Positions 32,525 through 40,521 of a stretch of DNA of 64,000 nt are shown piece by piece. The notes beneath the pieces were generated by a model. The model saw only the letters and a program-made list of their open reading frames with translations. It was not told where the DNA came from and ran no database searches. The translations under genes and the position numbers were made by a program. Location: NCBI GenBank assembly GCA_963703045.1, contig OY969782.1, positions 2,356,001-2,420,000 on the forward strand. Reading direction: 5' to 3'. The stretch is from Miltoncostaea sp963703045. GTDB lineage: Bacteria; Actinomycetota; Thermoleophilia; Miltoncostaeales; Miltoncostaeaceae. Position 1 is the first letter of the stretch, and each line of letters begins with the position of its first letter.

Positions 32525-34911
32525 ACGCGGCCCCGCAGGCGCGCCAGCGCCTCGACCGCCGCGGGCCAGAACTGGCTGCCCGCATGGGCGCGGCACTCGG
32601 CGATCGCGTCAAGGTGTGTGCGCGGCATGGGCGGGTACGGGCGGTCGGAGGTCATGACGTCCCAGGCGTCGGCGAGGGCCAGTATCCGGGCACCCTCGGG
32701 GCAGTCCTCCGCTCGGCGGCCGTCAGGATACCCGTTGCCGTCCCAACGTTCGTGGTGACCACGGACCCACTCCACCTGCTCGGGCGTCAGGGTGCCGCGG
32801 AGGATGCGGCACCCGACCTCGACGTGCTCGCGCATCTGCGCCATCTCGGGCCGGGTCAGGGGGCGCTCGGCCGACAGCAGATCGTCGGGGACCCCGATCT
32901 TGCCGACATCGTGCAGCAGGGCGGCCTCGCGCAGCGCCGCCGCCCGGGCCGGAGGCCAGCCGAGCTCCCCGGCGATGGCGGCCGCGAGGTCGGCGACCCG
33001 CTCGGAATGCCCCCGCGTGGAGGTGTGCTTCGCGTCGATGACGCGCGCGAGCAGCCGCGCGCTGGCGAGGGCGGGCGTGATCGCGGACTCGTCGCCCTCG
33101 TCGGTCGGGGCGGGGCGCGCCGGGGCCGTCGCCGGCGAGTGGCGCAGCACCATGTCGCGCCCGCCGCGCTTGGCCAGGTAGAGGGCGCCGTCGGCCAGGC
33201 GGTAGAGCGCGTCGGCGTCGTCGGCCTGGGACAGGTCGCAGACCCCCGCCGACATCGTCATGCGCCCGATCTCCGGGAACGTCGCCGCGCGGACGGCCCG
33301 GCGCACCCGCTCGGCCGCCCGGAAGGCCTCCTCGCCGTCGGCCTCGGGCAGGATCATGGCGAACTCCTCGCCGCCGACCCGGGCGACGAGCTCCCCGGTG
33401 CGGGTCTCGTCCTCGAGCACGCGCGCGGCGTGCTGCAGCACGCGATCGCCGACCTGGTGCCCGAAGCGGTCGTTCACCTGCTTGAAGCGGTCGAGGTCCA
33501 TCAGCACGAGCGCGAGGCCCCTGCCGTGGCGCCGCGCGCGCTCGAGCTCGGTGCGCATGCGGTCGTGGAAGGTGCGGTGGTTCGCGAGCCCGGTCAGGGC
33601 ATCGACCGCGGCCAGCTCCTCCGCGGCGGCGAGGCTCTCGCGGGTGCGCCGCTCCTGCTCCGCACGTGCCGTGACGTCGCGGAACACGACCACCGACCCG
33701 CGCGCGCGGCCGTCCTGCACGATCGGCGTCGCGGTGTACTCGCCGACGAACGCCGTGCCGTCCCGGCGCCGCAGCGGCCCCTCGCCGGTCAGCTGCCGCC
33801 CGTCCCGCACCGGAGCCCCGGCGATCGGCAGCACGCGTTCGTCGAACCTGCTCCCGACCAGGTCGCCGACGTCCCAGCCGAGCGCACGGGCGGCCGCCGG
33901 ATTCGCGAACGTGACCCGGGCCTGGCGGTCGAGGCCGACGATGCCGTCGCCGGCGGATCCGAGGATCAGGTCGTGCCGGACGCGCAGGCCCTCCAGCTCG
34001 TCGCGGGCCGAGCGCTCGCGGGTGTCCGACGAGCGGAACAGCAGACCGACGACCCCGGCGAGCAGCACCCCCGCCACGCCGAGGCCGGCCGGCAGGGCGG
34101 GCGACGCGCCGGTCATCCCGACGACGGACACGGTCCACTCGCGGCCCGCCGCCGCGATCGTGCCCTCGGGGTCGGATCCGTCCCCGGCGCCGATCACCCG
34201 GGCCGCGCCGTCGCGGACGAGCAGGCGCACGCCCGCGGGCAGGTCGTCGCGCGCCTGCCGGCCGAGCGCCTCGAGCTGCGAGCTGGCGCTGACGAAGCCG
34301 CGGAGCGCCGCCCGGCGCTGGGTCACGGTGTCGAGTGGCGCGCCCGGGGCGTAGACGGGCGCCACCAGCAGTGCGACGGGCTGGTCGCGGCCCGTGAGCG
34401 GCGCCGTCATGTGGGGCCGCGCCAGGTCGCGCGCGGCGTCCCGCGCCTCGCGCGTGGCCGGATCGTCCAGCAGGGCGTTCGCGCGCCGCAGGTCCGCCCC
34501 GGCGCCGGCGACGAGGCCCGCGGACCCTCCGGCGCCGTTGACCGGGGTCCAGGCGAGGTACTCGAGCGACCGCTGGCGCGCGAGGGGGGCCGCGGTGAAC
34601 CGCGCGAAGTCGTCGGCCGTGACGTCGTCGGACGACTCGAGGAACGCGCGCAGGTCCTCCAGGCTCGCCGTCGAGGAGCCCACCTCGGTCGCCAGGGCGC
34701 GGATCGCCGGGCCGGCGAGCATCGCGCGCTCGTCGCGCGCGGCGGATCGTTCGTGGCCCATGGCGGCGATCACCGCGATCACCGTCGCCACCAGGATCGC
34801 CACGACGACGGCGCCACCGAGCACGTTCTGCGGTTGACCGATCAGGGACCTCCTGCTCCGGGGCGCATCCGCCCGCGGATCACGATTCTGCCAAACTCGC
34901 CGACCCCGCAC
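32521..34911 (-). CDS. CHASE-PAS-GGDEF-HD-GYP bifunctional cyclic-di-GMP enzyme
   Basis: A 796-residue membrane protein. TM1 (VLGGAVVVAILVATVIAVIAA), an extracytoplasmic CHASE sensor (LEYLAWTPVNG...MTAPLTGRDQPVALLVAPVY), TM2 (LPAGLGVAGVLLAGVVGLLF), a PAS domain (DLILGSAGDGIVGLDRQARV...GSVVVFRDVT), an active GGDEF domain (LMDLDRFKQVNDRFGH, RVGGEEFAMILPEA) and an HD-GYP domain (RGHSERVADLA, LLHDVGKIGVPDDLL, HHERWDGNGYPDG). The inhibitory I-site is RTGE, not RxxD. It may both make and degrade cyclic-di-GMP. The GTG start at 34909 has no ribosome site; AGGAGGT just before LIGQPQNVLGG hints at a shorter, CTG-started form. Confidence 0.9.
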   Translation of the reverse strand: MRGRRVWQNRDPRADAPRSRRSLIGQPQNVLGGAVVVAILVATVIAVIAAMGHERSAARDERAMLAGPAIRALATEVGSSTASLEDLRAFLESSDDVTADDFARFTAAPLARQRSLEYLAWTPVNGAGGSAGLVAGAGADLRRANALLDDPATREARDAARDLARPHMTAPLTGRDQPVALLVAPVYAPGAPLDTVTQRRAALRGFVSASSQLEALGRQARDDLPAGVRLLVRDGAARVIGAGDGSDPEGTIAAAGREWTVSVVGMTGASPALPAGLGVAGVLLAGVVGLLFRSSDTRERSARDELEGLRVRHDLILGSAGDGIVGLDRQARVTFANPAAARALGWDVGDLVGSRFDERVLPIAGAPVRDGRQLTGEGPLRRRDGTAFVGEYTATPIVQDGRARGSVVVFRDVTARAEQERRTRESLAAAEELAAVDALTGLANHRTFHDRMRTELERARRHGRGLALVLMDLDRFKQVNDRFGHQVGDRVLQHAARVLEDETRTGELVARVGGEEFAMILPEADGEEAFRAAERVRRAVRAATFPEIGRMTMSAGVCDLSQADDADALYRLADGALYLAKRGGRDMVLRHSPATAPARPAPTDEGDESAITPALASARLLARVIDAKHTSTRGHSERVADLAAAIAGELGWPPARAAALREAALLHDVGKIGVPDDLLSAERPLTRPEMAQMREHVEVGCRILRGTLTPEQVEWVRGHHERWDGNGYPDGRRAEDCPEGARILALADAWDVMTSDRPYPPMPRTHLDAIAECRAHAGSQFWPAAVEALARLRGRV

Positions 34912-34925
34912 CCGGATCGTGGTCC

Positions 34926-35600
34926 GTGCTGATCCTCTTCGACATCGACGGCACCCTGCTGCTGGGCACGCCGCGCGCCCACACCGCCGCCCTCGCCCGG
35001 GCGATGGGCGACGTCTTCGGGGTCGCGGTCGGCGCCCCGGACGTGGTCGCCGTGCGGCCCGCGGGCCGCACCGACCAGGAGATCGCGCGCCTCGTCCTGC
35101 GCGGCAGGGGGGTTCCCGACGCGCGGATCACGGCGTCGATGCCGCGCTGGATGGACCGGGCGGCGGAGCTCTATCCGGTCATCGACGCCGATCACGCCGA
35201 TCCCGTCGTGGCGCCCGGCGCCGCGGCGTCGCTCGCGCGGGTCGCCGCCGGGCCGGCGACGATCGCCCTGCTCACCGGCAACATCGAGCGGATCGCCCAC
35301 GCGAAGATGGCACGCGCGGGGTTGGGCGGATGGTTCCCGCGCGGACGCGGCGCCTTCGGGTCGGACCACGAGCGTCGCGACGCCCTCGTGCCCATCGCGG
35401 TGGCTCGCGAGCGCGCGCCCGTGCCGGCCGTGGTGGTCGGCGACACGCCGCGGGACATCGCCTGCGCCCGCGCCGCCGGCGCCCGCAGCATCGCGGTCAC
35501 CACCGGCGCATACGATGCCTCGGCGCTCGCCCACGCCGACGCCGTGGCACCGAGCCTGGCGGCCGTCGCCGACACGCTCGCCGGATGGTCGGCGGCGTGA
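34926..35600 (+). CDS. HAD-superfamily hydrolase
   Basis: A 224-residue HAD phosphatase of subfamily I. Motif I FDIDGTLLLG (nucleophile Asp), motif II LLTGN, and motif IV VVVGDTPRDIACARAAGARS are all present, with the helical cap between I and II. Phosphoglycolate-phosphatase-like. GTG start. It is divergent from the cyclic-di-GMP enzyme, 14 bases away, so their promoters must overlap. Confidence 0.9.
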   Translation: MLILFDIDGTLLLGTPRAHTAALARAMGDVFGVAVGAPDVVAVRPAGRTDQEIARLVLRGRGVPDARITASMPRWMDRAAELYPVIDADHADPVVAPGAAASLARVAAGPATIALLTGNIERIAHAKMARAGLGGWFPRGRGAFGSDHERRDALVPIAVARERAPVPAVVVGDTPRDIACARAAGARSIAVTTGAYDASALAHADAVAPSLAAVADTLAGWSAA

Positions 35601-35613
35601 CCGCCCGGGCGGG

Positions 35614-35964
35614 TCAGAGCCCGAGGGCGTCGATCACGCGGTCGTAGGCGCGCGCCTCGCAGTCGGTGCGCCGTCGCAGCACCGAGGACACGGGCTCGTC
35701 GTCGATGCGCCCGCTGACGAGGATGCGCGAGGGGTCGTCGTCGAGCGGCGTGCACTCCGCTGCCGCCGCCGCGTCGTCGAGCGCGTCGACGACGGCGACG
35801 CACGCCTCGCGATCGGCGATCGCGCAGCTGAGCTCCAGCCGGAACACCGGGTATCCCGAGCCCTCGATCCGCACGGTCAGCACGTCCGGCCGGTTCGGCG
35901 CCGTCGACGCCGTGCCCCCGCCGCCGCCGCAGCCGGTCGCGGCCAGCACGGCCGCGGCGCTCAA
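35614..35964 (-). CDS. Putative lipoprotein, possibly subtilisin-inhibitor-like
   Basis: About 100 mature residues after a lipobox (LAATGC). Four further Cys (ELSCAIADREAC, AECTPL, TDCEARAYDRV) and the segment ILVSGRIDDEPVSSVLRRRTDCE recall Streptomyces subtilisin-inhibitor proteins, which have two disulfides and a similar VSGxxxGxxVxxxFxRxxxCE strand; this match is tentative. From the TTG start the signal is only 11 residues. Removing one C at 35967-35969 would instead join a GTG-started MVVVRAGR to LLSAAAVLAATGC, a normal lipoprotein signal, so an indel error is suspected. Confidence 0.55.
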   Translation of the reverse strand: MSAAAVLAATGCGGGGGTASTAPNRPDVLTVRIEGSGYPVFRLELSCAIADREACVAVVDALDDAAAAAECTPLDDDPSRILVSGRIDDEPVSSVLRRRTDCEARAYDRVIDALGL

Positions 35965-36080
35965 GAGGGCGACCGGCCCTGACGACCACCACCCCCGTGA
36001 CCCCCTCGCGTGGTGCGACAGCCCTGGACCTCCTCTCGACCCTCGCCCCGCCGCCCCCGGTGGAGGACGCTCGGGACATC

Positions 36081-36305
36081 ATGCCTCCGCGCCGCACCGC
36101 ACAGTGGTGTGACCGCTGCGGCACCCCCCGCAACCTCGGTCGCCGCGACTGCCCCGGCTGCCGCCTGCTCGACGCCGCCCGGGAGCGGCTCCGCGCCCAT
36201 CTGGCCCGCCACGGCGTGCCGGACGGGGGTGCCGTCGCGCTGGCGCGGGCCGCCGACGTGCCGTTGAGGGTCGTCGGCGAGCTGATGGCGACCTCCCGGC
36301 GCTGA
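36081..36305 (+). CDS. Small zinc-ribbon protein
   Basis: A 74-residue protein: MPPRRTAQWCDRCG, then CPGC, give a CxxC...CxxC zinc ribbon; the rest (LLDAARERLRAHLARHGV, ALARAADVPLRVVGELM) looks like a short helix-turn-helix. This could be a small DNA- or RNA-binding regulator. An in-frame GTG at 35997 would add 28 Pro-rich residues; neither start has a clear ribosome site, and the ATG is closest to the conserved part. No family recognised. Confidence 0.6.
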   Translation: MPPRRTAQWCDRCGTPRNLGRRDCPGCRLLDAARERLRAHLARHGVPDGGAVALARAADVPLRVVGELMATSRR

Positions 36306-36339
36306 GCGCGGCCACCGTGCCGGGCGGCGCGGGGGTGGG

Positions 36340-37782
36340 TCACGGGATCTCGCGCACCGCCAGGTAGCTCGTCTCCGACGGGCCGGCCTCGGCCGGGCCG
36401 TAGGCCAGCACCACCACGTCGCCCGGCGAGAGGCTCCCCACCTCCCGGGCCCGGGCGAGCATCGATGCCCGGTGCTCCTCGAGCGACGTCGGACGAGGCG
36501 GCAGCCAGGCGGGCACGATGCCCCACTCCATGGCGAGCTGGCGGCGCACGAGCTCGTCCTCCGAGAGTGCGATCACCCTCAGGCGGGGGCGGTACTTGGC
36601 CGCCGCCCGCGCCGCGCCGCCGCTGACGGTGGAGACCACCAGCGCGACCGCCGACACCTGCTGGGCGAGGTGCACGGCCGCCTGCATGACCGCCTCGGGT
36701 CGGCTGGAGACGGGTGCCCGCACGTCGAGCGAGAGCGGCGCACCGCGCTCGGCCTCGAGCGCGATCTCGGCCATCGCGCGGACGGCCTCGACGGGGTACT
36801 CCCCGACGGTCGTCTCGCCCGAGAGCATCACGGCGGAGGTGCCGTCGAGTATCGCGTTGGCGATGTCGGCGGCCTCGGCGCGCGTGGGCTCGGACTGGCT
36901 GATCATCGACTCGAGCATCTGGGTTGCGGTGATGACCAGCTTGCCGGCCGCCTCGGCGTGCCGGATCACCTCCTTCTGGATCAGCGGCACGCGCGCGACC
37001 CCGGCCTCGACGCCGAGGTCGCCGCGGGCCACCATCACCCCGTCCGAGACGGCGACGATCTCGTGCAGCGCCTCGAACGCCTCGATCTTCTCGATCTTCG
37101 CGATCACGCGGGCCCGTCCGCCGAGCGCCTCGAGCGCCCCGCGCAGGCGGCGCACGTCCTGGCCGGAGCGGACGAACGACAGCGCCACCAGATCGGCGCC
37201 CAGCTCGACGGCCACCTCGAGGTCGGCGAGGTCCTTCTCCCCGAAGCTGGCGGCCGGGGTCTGCACGTACGTGACGAAGATGCCCTTGCGGGGCCCGATC
37301 GCGCCCGGGCGCTCGCAACGCCCCCGCACGGTGCCGTCGGGCAGCGACTCGATCACCGCGAGGCGGGGGGTCCCGTCGCCGATGACGATCTCGGACCGTC
37401 CGACCGTGACGGCGTCGGAGAACTCGGGCCACACCACCGGCACGGCCCCGTTCGGAGAGGGGTCGCGACAGGAGAAGACGACCTCCTCGCCCATGGTCAC
37501 CCGCCGGGGGCGCACCCCGCGGCCGAGGCGCATCTTCGGACCCGCGAGATCGAACAGGAGCGCCAGCGGGCGACCGGCCCGCTCGGCGGCGGCGCGCAGC
37601 TCGCCCGCCCGCCGGCGCCACTCGGGCGGACCGTCGTGCGCGCAGTTGATGCGCCCCGCGTCCATGCCGGCCTCGACCAGCTCGTCGAGGCGGCCCGGCG
37701 GATCGGTCGAGGGACCCAGGGTGGCCAGGATCTTCGTGCGGCGGATGTCCACGGGGCGGAACCGTGCCATCCCGCCGGGCAT
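36340..37782 (-). CDS. pyk: Pyruvate kinase
   Basis: A 480-residue pyruvate kinase converting phosphoenolpyruvate and ADP to pyruvate and ATP. Motifs: RRTKILATLGPS, LLFDLAGPKMRLG, DLVALSFVRSGQDV, catalytic Lys in VIAKIEKIEAFEAL, MVARGDLGVEAG, TATQMLESMI and MLSGETTVGEYPVEAV. It uses RINCAHDGP in place of the more usual RLNFSHG. The C-terminal domain is short for the family but complete (AARAAAKYRPRLRVIALS). ATG 37780-37782 has GAGGG seven bases upstream. Divergent from the phosphotransferase gene, only 17 bases away. Confidence 0.92.
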   Translation of the reverse strand: MPGGMARFRPVDIRRTKILATLGPSTDPPGRLDELVEAGMDAGRINCAHDGPPEWRRRAGELRAAAERAGRPLALLFDLAGPKMRLGRGVRPRRVTMGEEVVFSCRDPSPNGAVPVVWPEFSDAVTVGRSEIVIGDGTPRLAVIESLPDGTVRGRCERPGAIGPRKGIFVTYVQTPAASFGEKDLADLEVAVELGADLVALSFVRSGQDVRRLRGALEALGGRARVIAKIEKIEAFEALHEIVAVSDGVMVARGDLGVEAGVARVPLIQKEVIRHAEAAGKLVITATQMLESMISQSEPTRAEAADIANAILDGTSAVMLSGETTVGEYPVEAVRAMAEIALEAERGAPLSLDVRAPVSSRPEAVMQAAVHLAQQVSAVALVVSTVSGGAARAAAKYRPRLRVIALSEDELVRRQLAMEWGIVPAWLPPRPTSLEEHRASMLARAREVGSLSPGDVVVLAYGPAEAGPSETSYLAVREIP

Positions 37783-37787
37783 CCGTC

Positions 37788-37793
37788 TACCCT
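37788..37793 (+). promoter_or_regulatory. -10 box for a probably leaderless phosphotransferase gene
   Basis: TACCCT (TANNNT) ends six bases before GTG 37800-37802 and no ribosome site intervenes. It lies within the leader of the divergent pyruvate kinase gene. Confidence 0.4.
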
Positions 37794-37799
37794 CGCGGC

Positions 37800-38552
37800 G
37801 TGACGGGGCGATTCACCCTCCGCGACCTCGCGGGCGGCACGGCGCGGATCGAGAAGCGCGGCGACCCGGCCGCGCTGGCCCGGGAGGCCGCCGCGCTGCG
37901 GCGTCTCTCCGGTCGCCCGTGGGCGCCGGAGCTGGTCGCGCACTCGCCCGGCCGGCTGGTCTCGACCCGTCTCGCCGGGACCCCGCGGGCGCTCGACGCG
38001 GTCGGCCACGACGACGCCCGCCGTCTGGGGGCGCTGCTCGCCCGCCTGCACGCCGTGGCCGGCGCCGACCGTGGCGGCCTCTGGTGGTGGGACGCACCCG
38101 CGCGCACGCTCGACGACTACCGCCGGGGGCGCGCCGCCGACGCCGCGGCCGCCCTCGCCGGCACGGCCGCCGCCCGCCTGCCGGCGCGTGCGCTCGGGCG
38201 TCCCCTTCCGCGCGGCGCCGCCGACGCGCCCTTCCGGATGTCGCACGGCGACCTCGTCGGGGCGAACGTCGTCTGGGGGCCCGACGGGCCCGGCCTCGTC
38301 GACTGGGAGTTCTGGCGCATGGCCGATCCGGCGGAGGACCTGGCCTATCTGATCGTGGTCAACGGGCTGCCCCCCGCGACCGCGGACGCCGTGCTGGCGG
38401 GGTACGGCGACCCGGAGATGGACGCCCGGGTCGGCGCCTGGACCACGATCGTCGCGGCCGACGCGGCGGGCTGGTACCGGGCCGAGGGGATGCGCCGGGA
38501 GGCGGCGACGATGCTCGTGCGGGCGCGCCGCCACGCCGGCGACGCACCCTGA
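37800..38552 (+). CDS. Aminoglycoside-phosphotransferase-family kinase
   Basis: A 250-residue small-molecule kinase of the APH/choline kinase fold. The catalytic loop FRMSHGDLVGANVVW and metal-binding GLVDWEFWRMADPAEDLAYL are complete. The N-terminal lobe is short (RFTLRDLAGGTARIEKRG). Likely substrates are an amino alcohol or sugar; there is no basis to claim antibiotic resistance. It ends seven bases before the convergent acyl-CoA dehydrogenase. Confidence 0.85.
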   Translation: MTGRFTLRDLAGGTARIEKRGDPAALAREAAALRRLSGRPWAPELVAHSPGRLVSTRLAGTPRALDAVGHDDARRLGALLARLHAVAGADRGGLWWWDAPARTLDDYRRGRAADAAAALAGTAAARLPARALGRPLPRGAADAPFRMSHGDLVGANVVWGPDGPGLVDWEFWRMADPAEDLAYLIVVNGLPPATADAVLAGYGDPEMDARVGAWTTIVAADAAGWYRAEGMRREAATMLVRARRHAGDAP

Positions 38553-38558
38553 GCGAGC

Positions 38559-39719
38559 TCAGCCCCGGGCGGCGTCGCCCAGCAGGTCGCGGGCGATCAC
38601 GAGCCGCTGGATCTCGCTCGTCCCCTCGTAGATCTGGGTGATCTTGGCGTCGCGGTAGTAGCGCTCCGCGGGGAACTCGGCCGAGTACCCGTACCCGCCC
38701 AGCGTCTGCACGCAGACGTTCGCGGCGTCGACGGCCACCTGGCTCGCCACGAGCTTGGCCCGGGCCCCGGCGGCGGTGTGCGGCGCGCCCGCGTCGCGCA
38801 GGCGCGCGGCGTGGATCGTGAGCAGCCAGGCCGCATCGAGCCGCGCCGCGATCTCGGCGAGGGGGAACTGCACGCCCTGGAGCCGGGCGATCGGGCCGCC
38901 GAAGGCCACGCGCTGCCCGGCGTACTCGACCGCGGTCTCGAGCGCGGCGCGGGCGATGCCACAGGCCTGGGAGGCGATGATCACGCGTCCCGAGTCGAGG
39001 GTCGAGAAGGCCACCTTCATGCCCTCGCCCTCCCCTCCGAGCATCGCCTGCGCCGGCAGCCGGTAGTCCTGGAACGCCAGCTCGACCGTGCTCGAGGTGT
39101 GCAGGCCCATCTTCGGGATCTCGCGGCCGACGGTGAACCCGTCCCCGCGCTCGGCGAGGAACGCCGACACCCCCCGGGCGCCGGGGCCCCCGGTGCGGGC
39201 GAAGAGGACGAAGAGATCGGCGAAGCCGCCGTTGGTGATCCACTGCTTCGCCCCGCTGACCACGAAGGCGTCGCCGTCGGCCCTCGCCGTCGTGCGGAGG
39301 GCGGCGGCGTCCGAGCCCGCGTCGGGCTCGCTGAGTGCGTAGGCGACGAAGCGCTCCCCGCTGGCCAGCCCCGGCAGGTGGGCGCGCTTCTGGGCCTCGC
39401 TCCCGTGTCGCACGATCGGCGATGCGCCGAGCGAGTTCTGGGCCGCGACGCCCACCGAGGTCCCGGCGTCGACCGCCGCGAGCTCCTCGATGATCAGCGC
39501 GAGGCAGGTGAAGTCGAGGCCGGCCCCGCCGTACTCCTCGGGGATGATCGCGCCCAGCAGCCCCAGCTCGCCCATCTGGCGCAGCACGTCGACCGGCACG
39601 TGGTGGTCCCGGTTCCAGGCGTCGCAGTGCGGGGCGATCTCGCCGCGCGCGAAGTCGCGCACCGCCGAGCGGATCTCCCTGTGGGTCGCGTCGAGATCTG
39701 GCTGGGCGGACGAGCTCAC
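38559..39719 (-). CDS. Acyl-CoA dehydrogenase
   Basis: A 386-residue flavoenzyme for the first step of acyl-CoA beta-oxidation. Motifs: YALSEPDAGSDAAALRTTA, WITNGGFADLFVLFARTG, ARLQGVQFPLAEIAARLDAA, and at the end YYRDAKITQIYEGTSEIQRLVIARDLLG, where the Glu of YEGTSEIQ is the expected catalytic base. Length and order fit the short-chain/butyryl type. GTG start with GGGGAGG nine bases upstream. No other beta-oxidation gene is adjacent. Confidence 0.93.
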   Translation of the reverse strand: MSSSAQPDLDATHREIRSAVRDFARGEIAPHCDAWNRDHHVPVDVLRQMGELGLLGAIIPEEYGGAGLDFTCLALIIEELAAVDAGTSVGVAAQNSLGASPIVRHGSEAQKRAHLPGLASGERFVAYALSEPDAGSDAAALRTTARADGDAFVVSGAKQWITNGGFADLFVLFARTGGPGARGVSAFLAERGDGFTVGREIPKMGLHTSSTVELAFQDYRLPAQAMLGGEGEGMKVAFSTLDSGRVIIASQACGIARAALETAVEYAGQRVAFGGPIARLQGVQFPLAEIAARLDAAWLLTIHAARLRDAGAPHTAAGARAKLVASQVAVDAANVCVQTLGGYGYSAEFPAERYYRDAKITQIYEGTSEIQRLVIARDLLGDAARG

Positions 39720-39828
39720 TGGTCGGGCCTCCCCGGCGCGATGGCGGACGACGATTATTCGGACCGACGGCTCCCCCTGTCAAAGCGACGCGGGTGCGCG
39801 CCTCGGCCGTGGCGGGCGCGTCCGGCGG

Positions 39829-40518
39829 TCAGCCGGGGGGTGGGACGGGCTCGGCGGTCGGCGGGGGCGCGGCCGGAGCCGGGGCCGCGGGGGCGCCGGG
39901 CACCGCGTCCGGGGCCGTCGCCGGCGCGGCCTCGGTGGGGTCGGGGGTCGTGGGCTCCGCGCCGCCGGTGGTGGTCTCGGGCGCCGGGGCCGACTCGACC
40001 CCCTCGGTCGCCGGCGCGACCTCGGGCTCGCCGGTCGTGCGCTCGGGGGACGTCGTCGTGCCGCCGCCCCCGTCGCCGTCGCCGGGGCTGAAGAAGGTCG
40101 AGGGCCGCTCGCTGACGACGGACGAGCCGGAGATGGTCTCGGGGATGGTGAACGCCGCGACCGCGACGACGAACGCCACCCCGGCCGTCAGGGCGACGGT
40201 CCGCGGGCGCACCCGTGGACCGCGCCGCACGACGGTCCGGGCCCCGGAGGGCAGGCGGACGACCCGTTCGACCGGTCTCCGTCCCAGCTCGCGCACCATC
40301 GTGATCACCACGGGGGCGACGGCAGCACCGGCCACGGTGCCCGCGAGGCCGAACCGCGAGACGACGACGGTCGCGATCACGGAGCCCACGCTGGCGAGGC
40401 CGAGGGTGAGGGGGGAGAGGTCGGACGAGGCCCGCGGGCGATCGTGTCCGGCACTCGACATCTCCGGCACCGTTGCACGACCGGCGGGGGCGCGGAAGCC
40501 GGCCGGGGCCGGTGGCAC
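39829..40518 (-). CDS. Membrane protein with Pro/Thr/Ala-rich extracytoplasmic tail
   Basis: Up to 229 residues, no recognised family. Two or three helices (LTLGLASVGSVIATVVVSRF; LAGTVAGAAVAPVVITMV; VALTAGVAFVVAVAAFTIPETI) are followed by a Ser/Thr/Pro/Ala-rich tail. The longest form starts at GTG 40518, three bases after the antiporter stop; ATG 40459-40461 (MSSAGHDRP) is the alternative and lies right against a GGAG. Operon with the antiporter is likely. Confidence 0.6.
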   Translation of the reverse strand: MPPAPAGFRAPAGRATVPEMSSAGHDRPRASSDLSPLTLGLASVGSVIATVVVSRFGLAGTVAGAAVAPVVITMVRELGRRPVERVVRLPSGARTVVRRGPRVRPRTVALTAGVAFVVAVAAFTIPETISGSSVVSERPSTFFSPGDGDGGGGTTTSPERTTGEPEVAPATEGVESAPAPETTTGGAEPTTPDPTEAAPATAPDAVPGAPAAPAPAAPPPTAEPVPPPG

Positions 40519-40521
40519 ACG

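Noticed and set aside
37800..38552. Phosphotransferase as an antibiotic-resistance gene
   Set aside because: Only the general APH fold motifs are visible; the family includes many housekeeping kinases and no mobile element is near.
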